Below, one piece after another: positions 8,921-17,343 of a DNA stretch of 64,000 nt (position 1 is the stretch's first letter; the number at the start of each line of letters is the position of its first letter). The notes beneath the pieces were generated by a model. That model was not told the origin of the DNA. It worked only from the letters and a program-made list of their open reading frames with translations, and did not search any database. The position numbers and the translations under genes were made by a program. Origin of the DNA: Treponema sp. UBA4873 (GTDB lineage: Bacteria > Spirochaetota > Spirochaetia > Treponematales > Treponemataceae); the NCBI GenBank assembly GCA_002399405.1, contig DHDP01000017.1:62001-126000 (forward strand), in the 5' to 3' direction.

Positions 8921-9232
8921 ATGATTGAACTGACAAGTAAACAGCGCAAGTTTCTCGAAAAAAATGCACAGAGCATGAATCCTGTCGTTATTGTCGGACA
9001 GAACGGAGTAACGCCCGCTGTAGAAGAAATGACGAATACATCGCTTGCGTTGCACGAGCTTATAAAAATAAGTTTCAACGAATTCAAAGACGAAAAACAG
9101 GACCTTGCGGCGAAACTTGCGGAAAAATGCGGCGCGACGCTCGTACGCATTATAGGCAACAAAGTGATTCTTTACCGCCCCGCAGAACGAGCCGCAGACC
9201 GCAAATTCGAAAAGTCCCTGAACAAGCTTTAG
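8921..9232 (+). CDS. yhbY: YhbY-type CRM-domain RNA-binding protein
   Basis: 103 residues covering a complete CRM domain: LTSKQRKFLEKNAQ, VVIVGQNGVTPAV (containing the GxxG-type loop), HELIKISF and GNKVILYRP. Bacterial YhbY associates with pre-50S ribosomal particles. There is no Shine-Dalgarno sequence and the -10 lies 6 bp upstream, so translation is probably leaderless. The stop codon overlaps the convergent NYN gene by 4 bp. Confidence 0.92.
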   Translation: MIELTSKQRKFLEKNAQSMNPVVIVGQNGVTPAVEEMTNTSLALHELIKISFNEFKDEKQDLAAKLAEKCGATLVRIIGNKVILYRPAERAADRKFEKSLNKL

Positions 9233-10071
9233 TTTTTATCGACCGGACGGTACATCATATTTCCGCCGTGGCCGCCGGAACCGGAACTCTTCATCTCGAA
9301 ATCATCGTCAAGATACGCAATCAGATCCGACAGTTTTTTGAAACCGAAGTCCCGCGTATCGAATCCCGGATTCTGCCGTTTGAAAAGAGACCCTGCGGCG
9401 GAAACGGGCGCCCAGCCCGAATCGTCCGAATATTTTTCATACGCGTTCGTAAGCAGCTTGTAAATCTGACGGAACTGGCGGTCAGTCATCGTGTCGCCGT
9501 CCGCGTTCACGCCGAGAACCTGAGAACCGCCGGCTGCAGCCGTTCCGCCCGCAGGCGCTGCTTTATGTGTCCTGATGTGGCGCTTGTGAGCCTCGTCGAT
9601 TTTTTCCGGCACCGACGAATCGTCGACCCCGTGCAGGTTTTCAATGTAAATGAAATCGTCGCAGGCGTTCACGAACGACACCGGAGTCTGCTTCCGCCCC
9701 ACGCCGAATACGAATTCCTGCGATTCGCGCAGACGTGACGCGAGTTTCGTAAAGTCGCTGTCGGAGGAGACAAGCACGAACGCGTCGTACTTTTCAGTGT
9801 AAAGCAGATCCATCGCGTCGATTATCATCGCGGAATCGGACGAGTTTTTTCCCTGCGTATAGGCAAACTGCTGCACAGGCAGGATGGCATTCTCATTGAG
9901 CACGTTCTTCCACGCTTTGAGCGTATCGCTCGAAAAGTCTCCGTACGCACGCTTCGTTATAATATGTCCGTGAACCGCCATTTCCTGAAGAATGGCCGGC
10001 ACTTTGTTGTACGGCGTATTGTCGGCGTCGATGAGAACCGCAATTTTTTTCTGTTCATCAATATCTATCAT
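9229..10071 (-). CDS. NYN-domain (LabA/DUF88-like) protein with C-terminal OST-HTH/LOTUS domain
   Basis: 280 residues. The N-terminal half (about 9-150) is a PIN-like NYN domain: IAVLIDADN (catalytic-type Asp pair), KNSSDSAMIIDAMDLL and FVLVSSDSDFTKLASRLRE supply the expected acidic residues, so ribonuclease activity is plausible. A Gly/Ala-rich linker (about 172-185) leads to a C-terminal OST-HTH/LOTUS-type winged helix (about 195-265: FRQIYKLLTNAYEKYSDDSGW, FDTRDFGFKKLSDLI), a fold that can bind RNA. The ATG is 7 bp after a TATAGT -10 box and has no Shine-Dalgarno sequence. The RNA target is unknown. Confidence 0.85.
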   Translation of the reverse strand: MIDIDEQKKIAVLIDADNTPYNKVPAILQEMAVHGHIITKRAYGDFSSDTLKAWKNVLNENAILPVQQFAYTQGKNSSDSAMIIDAMDLLYTEKYDAFVLVSSDSDFTKLASRLRESQEFVFGVGRKQTPVSFVNACDDFIYIENLHGVDDSSVPEKIDEAHKRHIRTHKAAPAGGTAAAGGSQVLGVNADGDTMTDRQFRQIYKLLTNAYEKYSDDSGWAPVSAAGSLFKRQNPGFDTRDFGFKKLSDLIAYLDDDFEMKSSGSGGHGGNMMYRPVDKN

Positions 10072-10119
10072 ATACAGTACTATAGCATAGTAATTACAGA
10101 AAAAAAAGTACGGTAAATG

Positions 10120-11340
10120 CTATATGTATTCGACAGGGAGGACTGATACTGTATCGGAAAGAATGGTTCGCTTTTCGGCGAGACAGAGTATACAGCCCTG
10201 GCCGACAGTTATGTCAAATCCGGTTTTGAGGACGGGAAAATTCTTTGCCATTTCAAGCGCGGGGCGTGCCGATTTTTTAATTTCGACAGGATACAAAACG
10301 CCGTTTTTCAGAATAAGCAGGTCTATTTCTTTCATATCACGGTCGCGGTAAAAGAAAATATTGCGCGTATCCTCTCCCGCATTCAGATAGCTCTTTATGA
10401 TTTCGCTTACTACGAATGTTTCGAACAGGCTGCCGGACATGGCTCCGTTCTCAGCGACTTTCGGATTATCCCAGCCGACAAGATAGCAGACAAGACCTGT
10501 GTCGGTAAAATAGAGCTTCGGTGTCTTTATAGTGCGCTTTGTTATATTGTTTTCGTACGGACGGAGCAAGTATACTAATCCCGATGTTTCCAGAATTGCC
10601 GTCCAGCTTTGAACCGTTTTCAGCGAGATACCGAGACTGTTCGCAATATCGTTCGGAACGAATAATTCTCCTGTTCTGGCCGCGAGTGTAACGAGGAATC
10701 TGTAGAACAGAGTCTCATCTTTTATCTGTAACAGAGACCGCACATCCCGCTCTATGTAACTTTTCACGTATGAGCGGAAAAAGAACTCCCAGTTGCATGC
10801 GGGATCCGCAAGCTCCGGCATTCCTCCGCGGAATATCGCCTGCCATATATTCTGATACGGTTTCAGTTCTTTACTCCGCTCATCGGCATATTCGGTTGTT
10901 GGAAGAAACGGTCTACTGAATGCAACGTCGTTTTTTTCCCGGAGAGATAAACCGAGCATATCTGCAATACCGATTCTGCCTGCCAGTGATTCGCTGACAT
11001 TTTTCATCAGCAGATACGTTTGGGAACCGGTCAGACAGATTAGTCCCAGGTTGTCTTTCCGGTCTACCAGAAATTTTATATAGCGGAATAATTCAGGTGC
11101 ATACTGCACTTCGTCAATCAAAACCGGCAGTGTGTGATTTTTAAAGAAGAGCGCAGGATCCGATTTTGCAAGCGATAAATCATTCATATCATCAAGCGTC
11201 ACATATTCGTATTTTTCCTTCAGGCAGTTGCACAGCATCGTCGTTTTTCCGACCTGGCGCGGACCGGTTACGAGCGTTACTTTGAACTGCCGGCACATTT
11301 CCTGTACCGTTTTTTCAAGCTGGCGTGGAATATACTCCAT
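10120..11340 (-). CDS. ATP-binding protein of the AAA_14/DUF4143 family
   Basis: About 406 residues. The N-terminal P-loop ATPase has Walker A (GPRQVGKTT, about 26-34) and a Walker B-like strand (LPVLIDEVQ), with LTGSQTYLLMKNVSESLAGR beyond it. The C-terminal DUF4143 region contains the winged helix (IANSLGISLKTVQSW) and the nuclease-like motif FYRDRDMKEIDLLI...YPVEIKKS. The function of the family is not settled; members are frequent accessory genes. An in-frame ATG six codons upstream is less likely because GGGAGG sits 4 bases before the 11340 ATG. It is a single gene on its own promoter. Confidence 0.85.
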   Translation of the reverse strand: MEYIPRQLEKTVQEMCRQFKVTLVTGPRQVGKTTMLCNCLKEKYEYVTLDDMNDLSLAKSDPALFFKNHTLPVLIDEVQYAPELFRYIKFLVDRKDNLGLICLTGSQTYLLMKNVSESLAGRIGIADMLGLSLREKNDVAFSRPFLPTTEYADERSKELKPYQNIWQAIFRGGMPELADPACNWEFFFRSYVKSYIERDVRSLLQIKDETLFYRFLVTLAARTGELFVPNDIANSLGISLKTVQSWTAILETSGLVYLLRPYENNITKRTIKTPKLYFTDTGLVCYLVGWDNPKVAENGAMSGSLFETFVVSEIIKSYLNAGEDTRNIFFYRDRDMKEIDLLILKNGVLYPVEIKKSARPALEMAKNFPVLKTGFDITVGQGCILCLAEKRTILSDTVSVLPVEYI

Positions 11341-11372
11341 AAAACCTCCCGGCTGCATTGAAATACAATTCC

Positions 11373-11401
11373 AATGTAGCCGAAACTATCAATACCGTCA
11401 A
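11373..11401 (-). promoter_or_regulatory. Promoter of the DUF4143-family ATPase gene
   Basis: Minus-strand TTGACG (11401-11396), a 17-bp spacer and TACATT (11378-11373), about 33 bp ahead of the start codon. The rest of 11402-11535 holds a small GCGGCTT/AAGCCGC hairpin (11419-11434) and an AT-rich stretch leading to the next plus-strand gene. Confidence 0.5.
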
Positions 11402-11535
11402 TGCGGGGTACGAACCAAGCGGCTTTCAAGCCGCGGAAAGCAAGTACGTTTATTCTAAACTTTCATCACCGTATGCCGATATGATATATAGAATAGAATT
11501 CCACTGTTAACGCGGAATTTTTAAGGAGGCACAGT

Positions 11536-11913
11536 ATGATTTCAGGCTTCGGTACTCTTAATCCGTACTCATACGGCGCATTTGCCTCCGGAAGCGCTTC
11601 AGGAAAACTGTATGTACCGGTAAATCCGATGGCTGTCGTCTATGCGCAGTTCGACCACATTTCAGGCATCGCCGCCCGTCAGGGGGAAAACGGAGTTTCA
11701 ATCAGCAGAATACAGATTCTCAATACTCTCATAGAACATCTGACAGCCATAAAGAACGAGCCGAAAACAAACTTCTCGGACCTGAGCGACAAACAGGTCG
11801 ACGCGCTTATCCGGAATTATCAGCAGCAGATTCAGCAGGCCGTTCACAGCACGCCGTATATACTGTCGGGCGCTCAGCCGCAGTCAGGCGCGCTTTTCAG
11901 TCTCAACGCCTGA
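11536..11913 (+). CDS. Small protein of unknown function
   Basis: 125 residues preceded by a strong AAGGAGG five to six bases before the ATG. It has no signal peptide and no TM segment. The N-terminus is Gly/Ser/Tyr-rich (GFGTLNPYSYGAFASGSASG), followed by VNPMAVVYAQFDHISGIAA and a helical, Gln-rich C-terminal half (LSDKQVDALIRNYQQQIQQAV). I do not recognise the family. Strong translation signals and regular codon use support a real gene. It ends 3 bp from the convergent permease gene. Confidence 0.7.
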   Translation: MISGFGTLNPYSYGAFASGSASGKLYVPVNPMAVVYAQFDHISGIAARQGENGVSISRIQILNTLIEHLTAIKNEPKTNFSDLSDKQVDALIRNYQQQIQQAVHSTPYILSGAQPQSGALFSLNA

Positions 11914-11916
11914 TAC

Positions 11917-13248
11917 TCAGGCTGCCCAGACGGCCCACAGGACAAGCGCGGCCGCCGCAGTCGTCAATACGGTAAACGGCGCGCCTATTTTGAGCCAGCC
12001 GCCGAAACTCATCGGATACCCTTCCTTCTTCAATATTCCCATTGCAACGATGTTCGCACTTGCACCGAACGGCGTAAGATTTCCGCCGAGGCACGAGCCT
12101 ATAAGCAGTGCGAACATGTACAGTTCCGGCGCAAGATTCATCTGACGGGCGAGCGCCTGAGCGACCGGCAGCATGACGATGATGTACGGCACGTTGTCGA
12201 CGAATCCGGAAATGATGATAGACACCGCAAGTATCAGTATAAATCCGGCAGATACGCTGCCGCCGGTGATGCGCGCGAGAAACGATGCGAAGTCGCCGAG
12301 CAGTCCGGTCTCTGAAACCGCTCCTACGACAATGAATATGCCGATAAGGAACGCGATTGTTTCCCAGTCGAGTTCTTTAATAAGTGTCCACGTTTCGTCC
12401 TTTGTCTTATGCTGCGAGAAACGGTACCACAGAACGCCGGCAAATCCGAGCAGGGCGACATACAATCCCGAAAGATAGCCGAAATCGGTATGAATGAATG
12501 AAATGCCCGCCAGTCCGAAAATCATGAGGAGCAGAAGTACTGCGGGAAAATACGACACGACTTTTTCTTTCGCTACTTCCGCCTTTCCCTTCTGTCCCGC
12601 AAAAATCGCGTAGAAATAAAGACATCCGACAATCATCCCGGCCTGCACCATGAAAAAGATTGAAATACGTCCGCCGTGTACGAAAAAGTCGTTGAACGTA
12701 TAGCCCGCGTAGCTTGCAAAAATCATCGAAGGCGGATCGCCGATAAGCGTTGCCGTTCCCTCGAGGTTCGACATGACTGCAAGCCCGACCATAAAGTACG
12801 TCGGATTGATTTTGAGTTTCCGGCACAGCGCGAGCGCAATCGGCGCCATGACAAGTACAGTGGCGACGTTTTCCACGAAAATTGAAATGATGCCCGTCAT
12901 CGCAAGTATAAGCACTATCGCGACGCCGGTACTCGGCGAAGAGTCGACGATAACATCGGCGATACGCGCCGGTACTCTTGAATAGATAAAAAGCGCCGCA
13001 ATCGTCATACTGCCGACGTAAATCATAAGTACGTTCCAGTTTACAAGCGAGCTGAACGCATGCGAAAGCGCATACAGATTTTTCCCGGCGCTGCCCGCTG
13101 CGGGAAAAATACTTCCCGGCATAAACGAGCCGAGTGCGATGAGGATAAGAGCGGCGATCGACGTGAACCACACTTTCCTGTCCTGTACACAGATTACAAG
13201 CAGATACATGACGACTGCAAGCGCGAGCACGAACCATTTCATTTCCAT
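11917..13248 (-). CDS. ArsB/NhaD-type (SLC13-like) ion permease under riboswitch control
   Basis: 443 residues, about 11-12 TM segments. It carries the ArsB/NhaD superfamily signature twice: FVENVATVLVMAPIALAL...NLEGTATLIGDPPSM in the first half and GFVDNVPYIIVMLPV...GSCLGGNLTPFGASANIVAMG in the second. Family members export arsenite or exchange cations or organic anions. The upstream leader contains a yybP-ykoY (Mn2+) aptamer and terminator, so the cargo is more likely Mn2+ or a related divalent cation; this is inferred from regulation only. AGGAG lies nine bases before the ATG. Confidence 0.85.
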   Translation of the reverse strand: MEMKWFVLALAVVMYLLVICVQDRKVWFTSIAALILIALGSFMPGSIFPAAGSAGKNLYALSHAFSSLVNWNVLMIYVGSMTIAALFIYSRVPARIADVIVDSSPSTGVAIVLILAMTGIISIFVENVATVLVMAPIALALCRKLKINPTYFMVGLAVMSNLEGTATLIGDPPSMIFASYAGYTFNDFFVHGGRISIFFMVQAGMIVGCLYFYAIFAGQKGKAEVAKEKVVSYFPAVLLLLMIFGLAGISFIHTDFGYLSGLYVALLGFAGVLWYRFSQHKTKDETWTLIKELDWETIAFLIGIFIVVGAVSETGLLGDFASFLARITGGSVSAGFILILAVSIIISGFVDNVPYIIVMLPVAQALARQMNLAPELYMFALLIGSCLGGNLTPFGASANIVAMGILKKEGYPMSFGGWLKIGAPFTVLTTAAAALVLWAVWAA

Positions 13249-13287
13249 AACGGGACTCCTATAAAAAAATCATGCGGAGTTTCAGAC

Positions 13288-13344
13288 AAAAAAAGACCTT
13301 CTGCCCGAACCTTCAGCATTGTGAACGTTTCAGGTAAAAGGTCT
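13288..13344 (-). terminator. Intrinsic terminator of the Mn2+ riboswitch
   Basis: On the minus strand AAGACCTTTT (the 3' strand of the aptamer) can re-pair with AGAAGGTCT, which is followed by seven T. Sharing AAGACC between aptamer and terminator gives a standard transcriptional switch that opens when ligand stabilises the aptamer. Confidence 0.8.
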
Positions 13345-13432
13345 TGTTATCCGGCGAACCGGAGCGGCGGAACCAGGTCGAATTTCTGACCGGGTATGTT
13401 GATTCCGCCAGGGAAACTACTCCCCCTTTACG
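13334..13432 (-). ncRNA. yybP-ykoY (Mn2+-sensing) riboswitch aptamer
   Basis: Minus-strand RNA starting GTAAAGG and closing with CCTTTTAC (P1). It contains the three hallmark segments of the class in order: GGGGAGTAG near the 5' end, TCAACATACCC in the second internal loop, and AACAAGACC at the 3' side, with the ACCTGGTTCCG/CCGG helices between. The class binds Mn2+ at the docked L1/L3 loops. The leader sits between a good promoter and the ArsB/NhaD-like gene. Confidence 0.85.
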
Positions 13433-13441
13433 TATGTATTT

Positions 13442-13471
13442 AATATACATGATACGGGGACAAAAAATCAA
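13442..13471 (-). promoter_or_regulatory. Promoter of the riboswitch leader
   Basis: Minus-strand TTGATT (13471-13466), an 18-bp spacer and TATATT (13447-13442); transcription would start just before the aptamer P1. Confidence 0.65.
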
Positions 13472-13522
13472 CATGAACTGCACGGTGCGTCATCATGTCG
13501 GATTTTTTTTGCGTAACCACTC

Positions 13523-13551
13523 TTGTTATTATTTTTTCTTATATATATAGT
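13523..13551 (+). promoter_or_regulatory. Promoter of the Gld-type ABC operon
   Basis: TTGTTA (13523-13528), a 17-bp T-rich spacer and TATAGT (13546-13551), about 35 bp before the ATPase start. Confidence 0.6.
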
Positions 13552-13586
13552 TTTAACACTTCTTATTTTTAAATTGGGGGAAATAT

Positions 13587-14543
13587 ATGATTGAAGTTTC
13601 GCACCTCTCCCGGAACTACGGGACGTTCCGTGCGGTAAATGACATCAGTTTTTCGATTCCGACAGGCCAGATAGTCGGTCTGCTCGGACCGAACGGCGCC
13701 GGAAAAACAACGACAATGCGTATGATTACCGGCTTTCTGAAACCGTCGGACGGAACAATTTCGATCGACGGCGTCAACATCGCGGATGCGTCGGTCGCAT
13801 CAAAGCGGAAAATCGGATACATGCCGGAAGCAGCTCCGCTCTACAGCGACATGATAGTGGAAGACTACCTTCGCTACATCGCTGAAATGCAGGAAGAAAA
13901 TCCCGATGAAAAAATCCCGAAACTGTGCGGAGAATGCGGACTGAAGGAAGTCATGCACAAAAACGTCAGCGAACTTTCCCGCGGTTACCGTCAGCGCGTC
14001 GGTCTTGCGCACGCGCTCATGAACGACCCTGAAATCCTCATTCTCGACGAACCGACGAGCGGCCTCGACCCGAATCAGATCGGAGAAGTCCGCAGTCTTA
14101 TAAAAGAAATCGGAAAAACGCGCACCGTCATCATTTCCACGCACATTCTCGGCGAGGTGGAAATGCTCTGCAGCCGCGTCATTATTATTTCCGGAGGGAA
14201 ACTCGCCGCAGACAGTCCGACGGAACAGCTCCGCGAACGCTACGGACACAAGGCTGCGGTCAGACTGACCGCGGGCGGATGCGCCGAACACGAACTTGCG
14301 GCCGCAGTCAAGGCGATTGAAGGCGTGGACAACGTCACTGTCGCCGAAGGCGAAAAAATACAGGGAGACAGCAGCGCGTTCACGCTTCTTGTCTCCGCCG
14401 CAGGTACGGTCGAAATACGGCCCGCTCTTTTCAGGGCGGCGTCTGCAAAAGGCGGATACCTCTACGAGCTTGCGATCCAGCGCAACAGTCTTGAGGAAGT
14501 ATTCCACGAACTTACTACATCAGATAAAGAGGCGGATAAATGA
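13587..14543 (+). CDS. ABC transporter ATP-binding protein (GldA-like)
   Basis: 318 residues. Walker A GPNGAGKTTT (about 34-43), Q-loop region KIGYMPEAAPLY, signature LSRGYRQRVG (LSxGxxQR type), Walker B ILILDEPTSGLDP and switch His in ISTHILGEVE are all intact. The C-terminal ~90 residues form an extra regulatory-type domain common in GldA/NatA-like ATPases. GGGGGAA precedes the ATG. The stop overlaps the permease start by 4 bp. It energises the four-gene export system that continues to 18243. Confidence 0.9.
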   Translation: MIEVSHLSRNYGTFRAVNDISFSIPTGQIVGLLGPNGAGKTTTMRMITGFLKPSDGTISIDGVNIADASVASKRKIGYMPEAAPLYSDMIVEDYLRYIAEMQEENPDEKIPKLCGECGLKEVMHKNVSELSRGYRQRVGLAHALMNDPEILILDEPTSGLDPNQIGEVRSLIKEIGKTRTVIISTHILGEVEMLCSRVIIISGGKLAADSPTEQLRERYGHKAAVRLTAGGCAEHELAAAVKAIEGVDNVTVAEGEKIQGDSSAFTLLVSAAGTVEIRPALFRAASAKGGYLYELAIQRNSLEEVFHELTTSDKEADK

Positions 14544-15271
14544 GCAGCACAAAAGGAAAAAAGCAGTCACCTGCTGTCGTCATTATGAGACGCGAACTGG
14601 GCGCGTATTTCACAAGTCCCATCGCATATATTGTTACAGGACTTTTCCTGATTATTGCGGGAATCCTGTTTTTTGCCACGTTCTTTCTGCAGAACCGTGC
14701 GGAACTCCGCAACTATTTCAGCCTGCTTCCCGTTCTGCTCTCGTTCTTCATCCCGGCGCTGACTATGCGGATCTTCGCGGAGGAAAAGCGCAGCGGTTCG
14801 CTTGAAACGCTCATGACGCTGCCCGTCACCGAGACGGACGTCGTCACAGGTAAGTGGCTTGCGGCGTTCATCAGCACGGCGGCCATGATTGCACCGACGC
14901 TGCTGTACATTCTTCCGGTCGTGATTTTCGGAACGCCCGACGCGGGACCGATTTTCGGCGGATTTCTGGGCGCGCTCTTTTTATGCGCTGCATTCTCCGC
15001 AATCGGCGTGTTCGCGTCCTCGATTACGAAAAATCAGATAATCGCGTTTTTCACAGCGTTCATCATCTGCATCGTGCTCACCATGATAGACCAGTTCCTG
15101 GTTTTCCTGCCGGCGCAGGTAGTAAGCGTTCTGTCGTACATTTCCGCGAGCGCACATTTTACGTCCGTCTCCCGCGGCATCATAGACACGCGCGATTTGC
15201 TGTATTTCGTTTCCATTACAGTGTTCTTCTTTTATCTCACTGTAGTCACGCAGCAGAATGAAAGGAGATAA
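14540..15271 (+). CDS. ABC-2 type permease (GldF-like)
   Basis: 243 residues, six TM segments: TM1 IAYIVTGLFLIIAGILFFATFF, the cytoplasmic motif AEEKRSGSLETLMTLPVTETDVVTGKW characteristic of ABC-2 permeases, then TMs at about 105-240. It partners with the preceding ATPase (ATGA overlap) and is followed after 6 bp by the GldG-like gene. The GldF/GldG assignment rests on the order ATPase-permease-large auxiliary protein. Confidence 0.88.
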   Translation: MSSTKGKKQSPAVVIMRRELGAYFTSPIAYIVTGLFLIIAGILFFATFFLQNRAELRNYFSLLPVLLSFFIPALTMRIFAEEKRSGSLETLMTLPVTETDVVTGKWLAAFISTAAMIAPTLLYILPVVIFGTPDAGPIFGGFLGALFLCAAFSAIGVFASSITKNQIIAFFTAFIICIVLTMIDQFLVFLPAQVVSVLSYISASAHFTSVSRGIIDTRDLLYFVSITVFFFYLTVVTQQNERR

Positions 15272-15277
15272 TCTGAT

Positions 15278-17341
15278 ATGAAAAAAATTATTAACTGGCT
15301 CAAAAGCCCTGCGAGCGATTTTGCGCTGCTCGTCGTATTGTTAATTCTTGCGAATCTCGTGGGACACCGCGCGTTTCTGCGCTTCGACCTCACGCAGCCG
15401 AAATCGTATTCGCTGTCGCCCGCAAGCAGGCAGCTTATGAAGACGCTCGACGAACCGCTTTCCCTCAAAGTGTTCTTCAGCGACAACCTTCCCGCTCCGT
15501 ACAGCAACACAGCACAGTACGTGCGCGACATCCTCGTCGAATATAAAGGCGCCGCAAATAAAAACTTTTCGTACACCTTCATGGATATGAACGATAAGGA
15601 AAGCCAGACGCTCGCTTCAAACTACGGGCTGAATCAGGTTCAGATTCAGGAAGTAAAAAACAGCGAAGTCGGTTTCAAGCAGTCGTACATGGGAATAGTC
15701 ATTTCCTACGCCGATTCAATCGAAACGCTCGACGGCATCACGACGTCGGACGGATTCGAATACAAACTTACGACAAAAATCAGCAAAATGATTTCCACCG
15801 CCGACACGCTCGCGGGACTCGGACAGAACGACCGGATTAAGATGACGCTGTATGTCACCGGGCAGCTCAAGGATTTCCAGATTTCCGGTTTCGACAATAT
15901 TGAGAAAACAGTGCAGAACGCATACGACAGCATCAACAGGAAAAATCTGAACCGCATCGACTACGAAAAAATAGATCCGACTGCCTCCGACATCCGTACG
16001 CTCGCCGACAAATACGGCATCCAGCTTATCAACTGGACGAACAAGGACGGCTCGCAGGGCGCAGGCGTCATCGGGCTTGTGATAGAGCACGGGGACAACT
16101 TCCGCCTTATCCCGCTTTCGATGCAGCGCTCGCTGTTCGGGTATGCAATCAGCGGACTGGACAACATGGACAAGTCCATCAGCGACAGTCTGCAAAGCCT
16201 GCTCTCAAAAGCAACCCAGATAGGGTACATCACCGGTCACAGCGAGGAGGAACTTTATTCGCAGAACGGTCAGTCGCGCTTCTCGTCGCTCATTTCCGAC
16301 ATGTATGAATTCTCGGAGCTGAATCTTACGAAGGATTCAATTCCGGCGAACATCACGACAATCGTGATTAACGGACCGAAGACGGAGTTCACCGATGCTG
16401 AATTGTACAAAATAGATCAGTTCATCATGCGCGGCGGAAACGTCATGTTCTACGTCGACCCGTTCAACGAACAGGGACAGGGATACTATCAGGCGCCGGT
16501 GTATACGCCGAACGAAACGAAGCTCGAAAAGCTGCTCAACACATACGGCGTGCAGCTGGGGAAGAATTACGTACTCGACGAAAACTGCTACAAACAGCGC
16601 TCGCAGAGCTACGGAAACGTGAATATGTACTGGGCGCCGATGCTTCAGCGCAGTCAGCTTGCGCCGAAAAGCGTCATAACGAACAATCTCGGCTACGTTA
16701 TTTTCCTGCAGGCCGGTTCCGTCGACGCCACCGCGGCACAGAACGACAGGGACGTGAAAGTAACCGTGCTTGCAAAGTCGTCGCCGGAATCGTGGCTCAT
16801 GGAAAAGAACATTCAGCTTAATCCGCTCATGACGGCGTCACCTTCTGATAAATCGACAGAGAAGTCCGAGGACCTCGCAGTTCTGCTTGAAGGAAAGTTC
16901 AAGAGTGCGTTCACGGCCGATCCTGCCCCGGAAGAAAACAAGGACGGAACGCTTACCGCGCAGACGCATCTTCCGCAGAGCACACAAAACGGAAAGATTT
17001 TCGTGACAGGAACGTCGCAGATTACAAGCTCACAGCTTATCGACGAGAACGGTTCGGAACCGATTGCCATGTTCACACGCAACATTGTCGATTATATGAA
17101 CGGAAACGCCGATCTCTGCACGATGCGTACAAAAGGTCTCTCTCTCAACACGCTCAAAGGTGTGGACAGCCCGTTCGCACTGCTTTCAAAATACTTCAAC
17201 GAGTTCGGCCTTACGATTCTCGTCGCGCTTGCGGGATTATTAATCTGGCGTATGCGTGAAAAACGCAGAAAACTGATTCATGACCGTTACAATCCTGATG
17301 ACACACGCGTCATCACAAAAAAAACGAAGGAAGGTAAATAA
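15278..17341 (+). CDS. GldG-like ABC auxiliary protein
   Basis: 687 residues. An N-terminal TM (DFALLVVLLILANLVG) precedes the ABC_transp_aux domain (AFLRFDLTQPKSYSLSPASRQLMKTLDEPLSLKVFFSDNLP; FMDMNDKES), then a glutamine-amidotransferase-like core (SKATQIGYITGHSEEELYSQ; MRGGNVMFYVDPFNE) and a C-terminal TM (LTILVALAGLLIWRM) with a basic cytoplasmic tail. Most of the protein is outside the membrane. In Bacteroidetes GldA/F/G is linked to gliding; in other phyla the equivalent system is of unknown role and probably acts on the envelope. It is followed after 2 bp by a DUF4340 gene. Confidence 0.85.
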   Translation: MKKIINWLKSPASDFALLVVLLILANLVGHRAFLRFDLTQPKSYSLSPASRQLMKTLDEPLSLKVFFSDNLPAPYSNTAQYVRDILVEYKGAANKNFSYTFMDMNDKESQTLASNYGLNQVQIQEVKNSEVGFKQSYMGIVISYADSIETLDGITTSDGFEYKLTTKISKMISTADTLAGLGQNDRIKMTLYVTGQLKDFQISGFDNIEKTVQNAYDSINRKNLNRIDYEKIDPTASDIRTLADKYGIQLINWTNKDGSQGAGVIGLVIEHGDNFRLIPLSMQRSLFGYAISGLDNMDKSISDSLQSLLSKATQIGYITGHSEEELYSQNGQSRFSSLISDMYEFSELNLTKDSIPANITTIVINGPKTEFTDAELYKIDQFIMRGGNVMFYVDPFNEQGQGYYQAPVYTPNETKLEKLLNTYGVQLGKNYVLDENCYKQRSQSYGNVNMYWAPMLQRSQLAPKSVITNNLGYVIFLQAGSVDATAAQNDRDVKVTVLAKSSPESWLMEKNIQLNPLMTASPSDKSTEKSEDLAVLLEGKFKSAFTADPAPEENKDGTLTAQTHLPQSTQNGKIFVTGTSQITSSQLIDENGSEPIAMFTRNIVDYMNGNADLCTMRTKGLSLNTLKGVDSPFALLSKYFNEFGLTILVALAGLLIWRMREKRRKLIHDRYNPDDTRVITKKTKEGK

Positions 17342-17343
17342 GT

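Noticed and set aside
8792..9055. 88-codon upstream extension of the tolC-like gene
   Set aside because: It would precede a perfect signal peptide, overlaps the yhbY promoter region, and a Shine-Dalgarno sequence supports the 8791 start.
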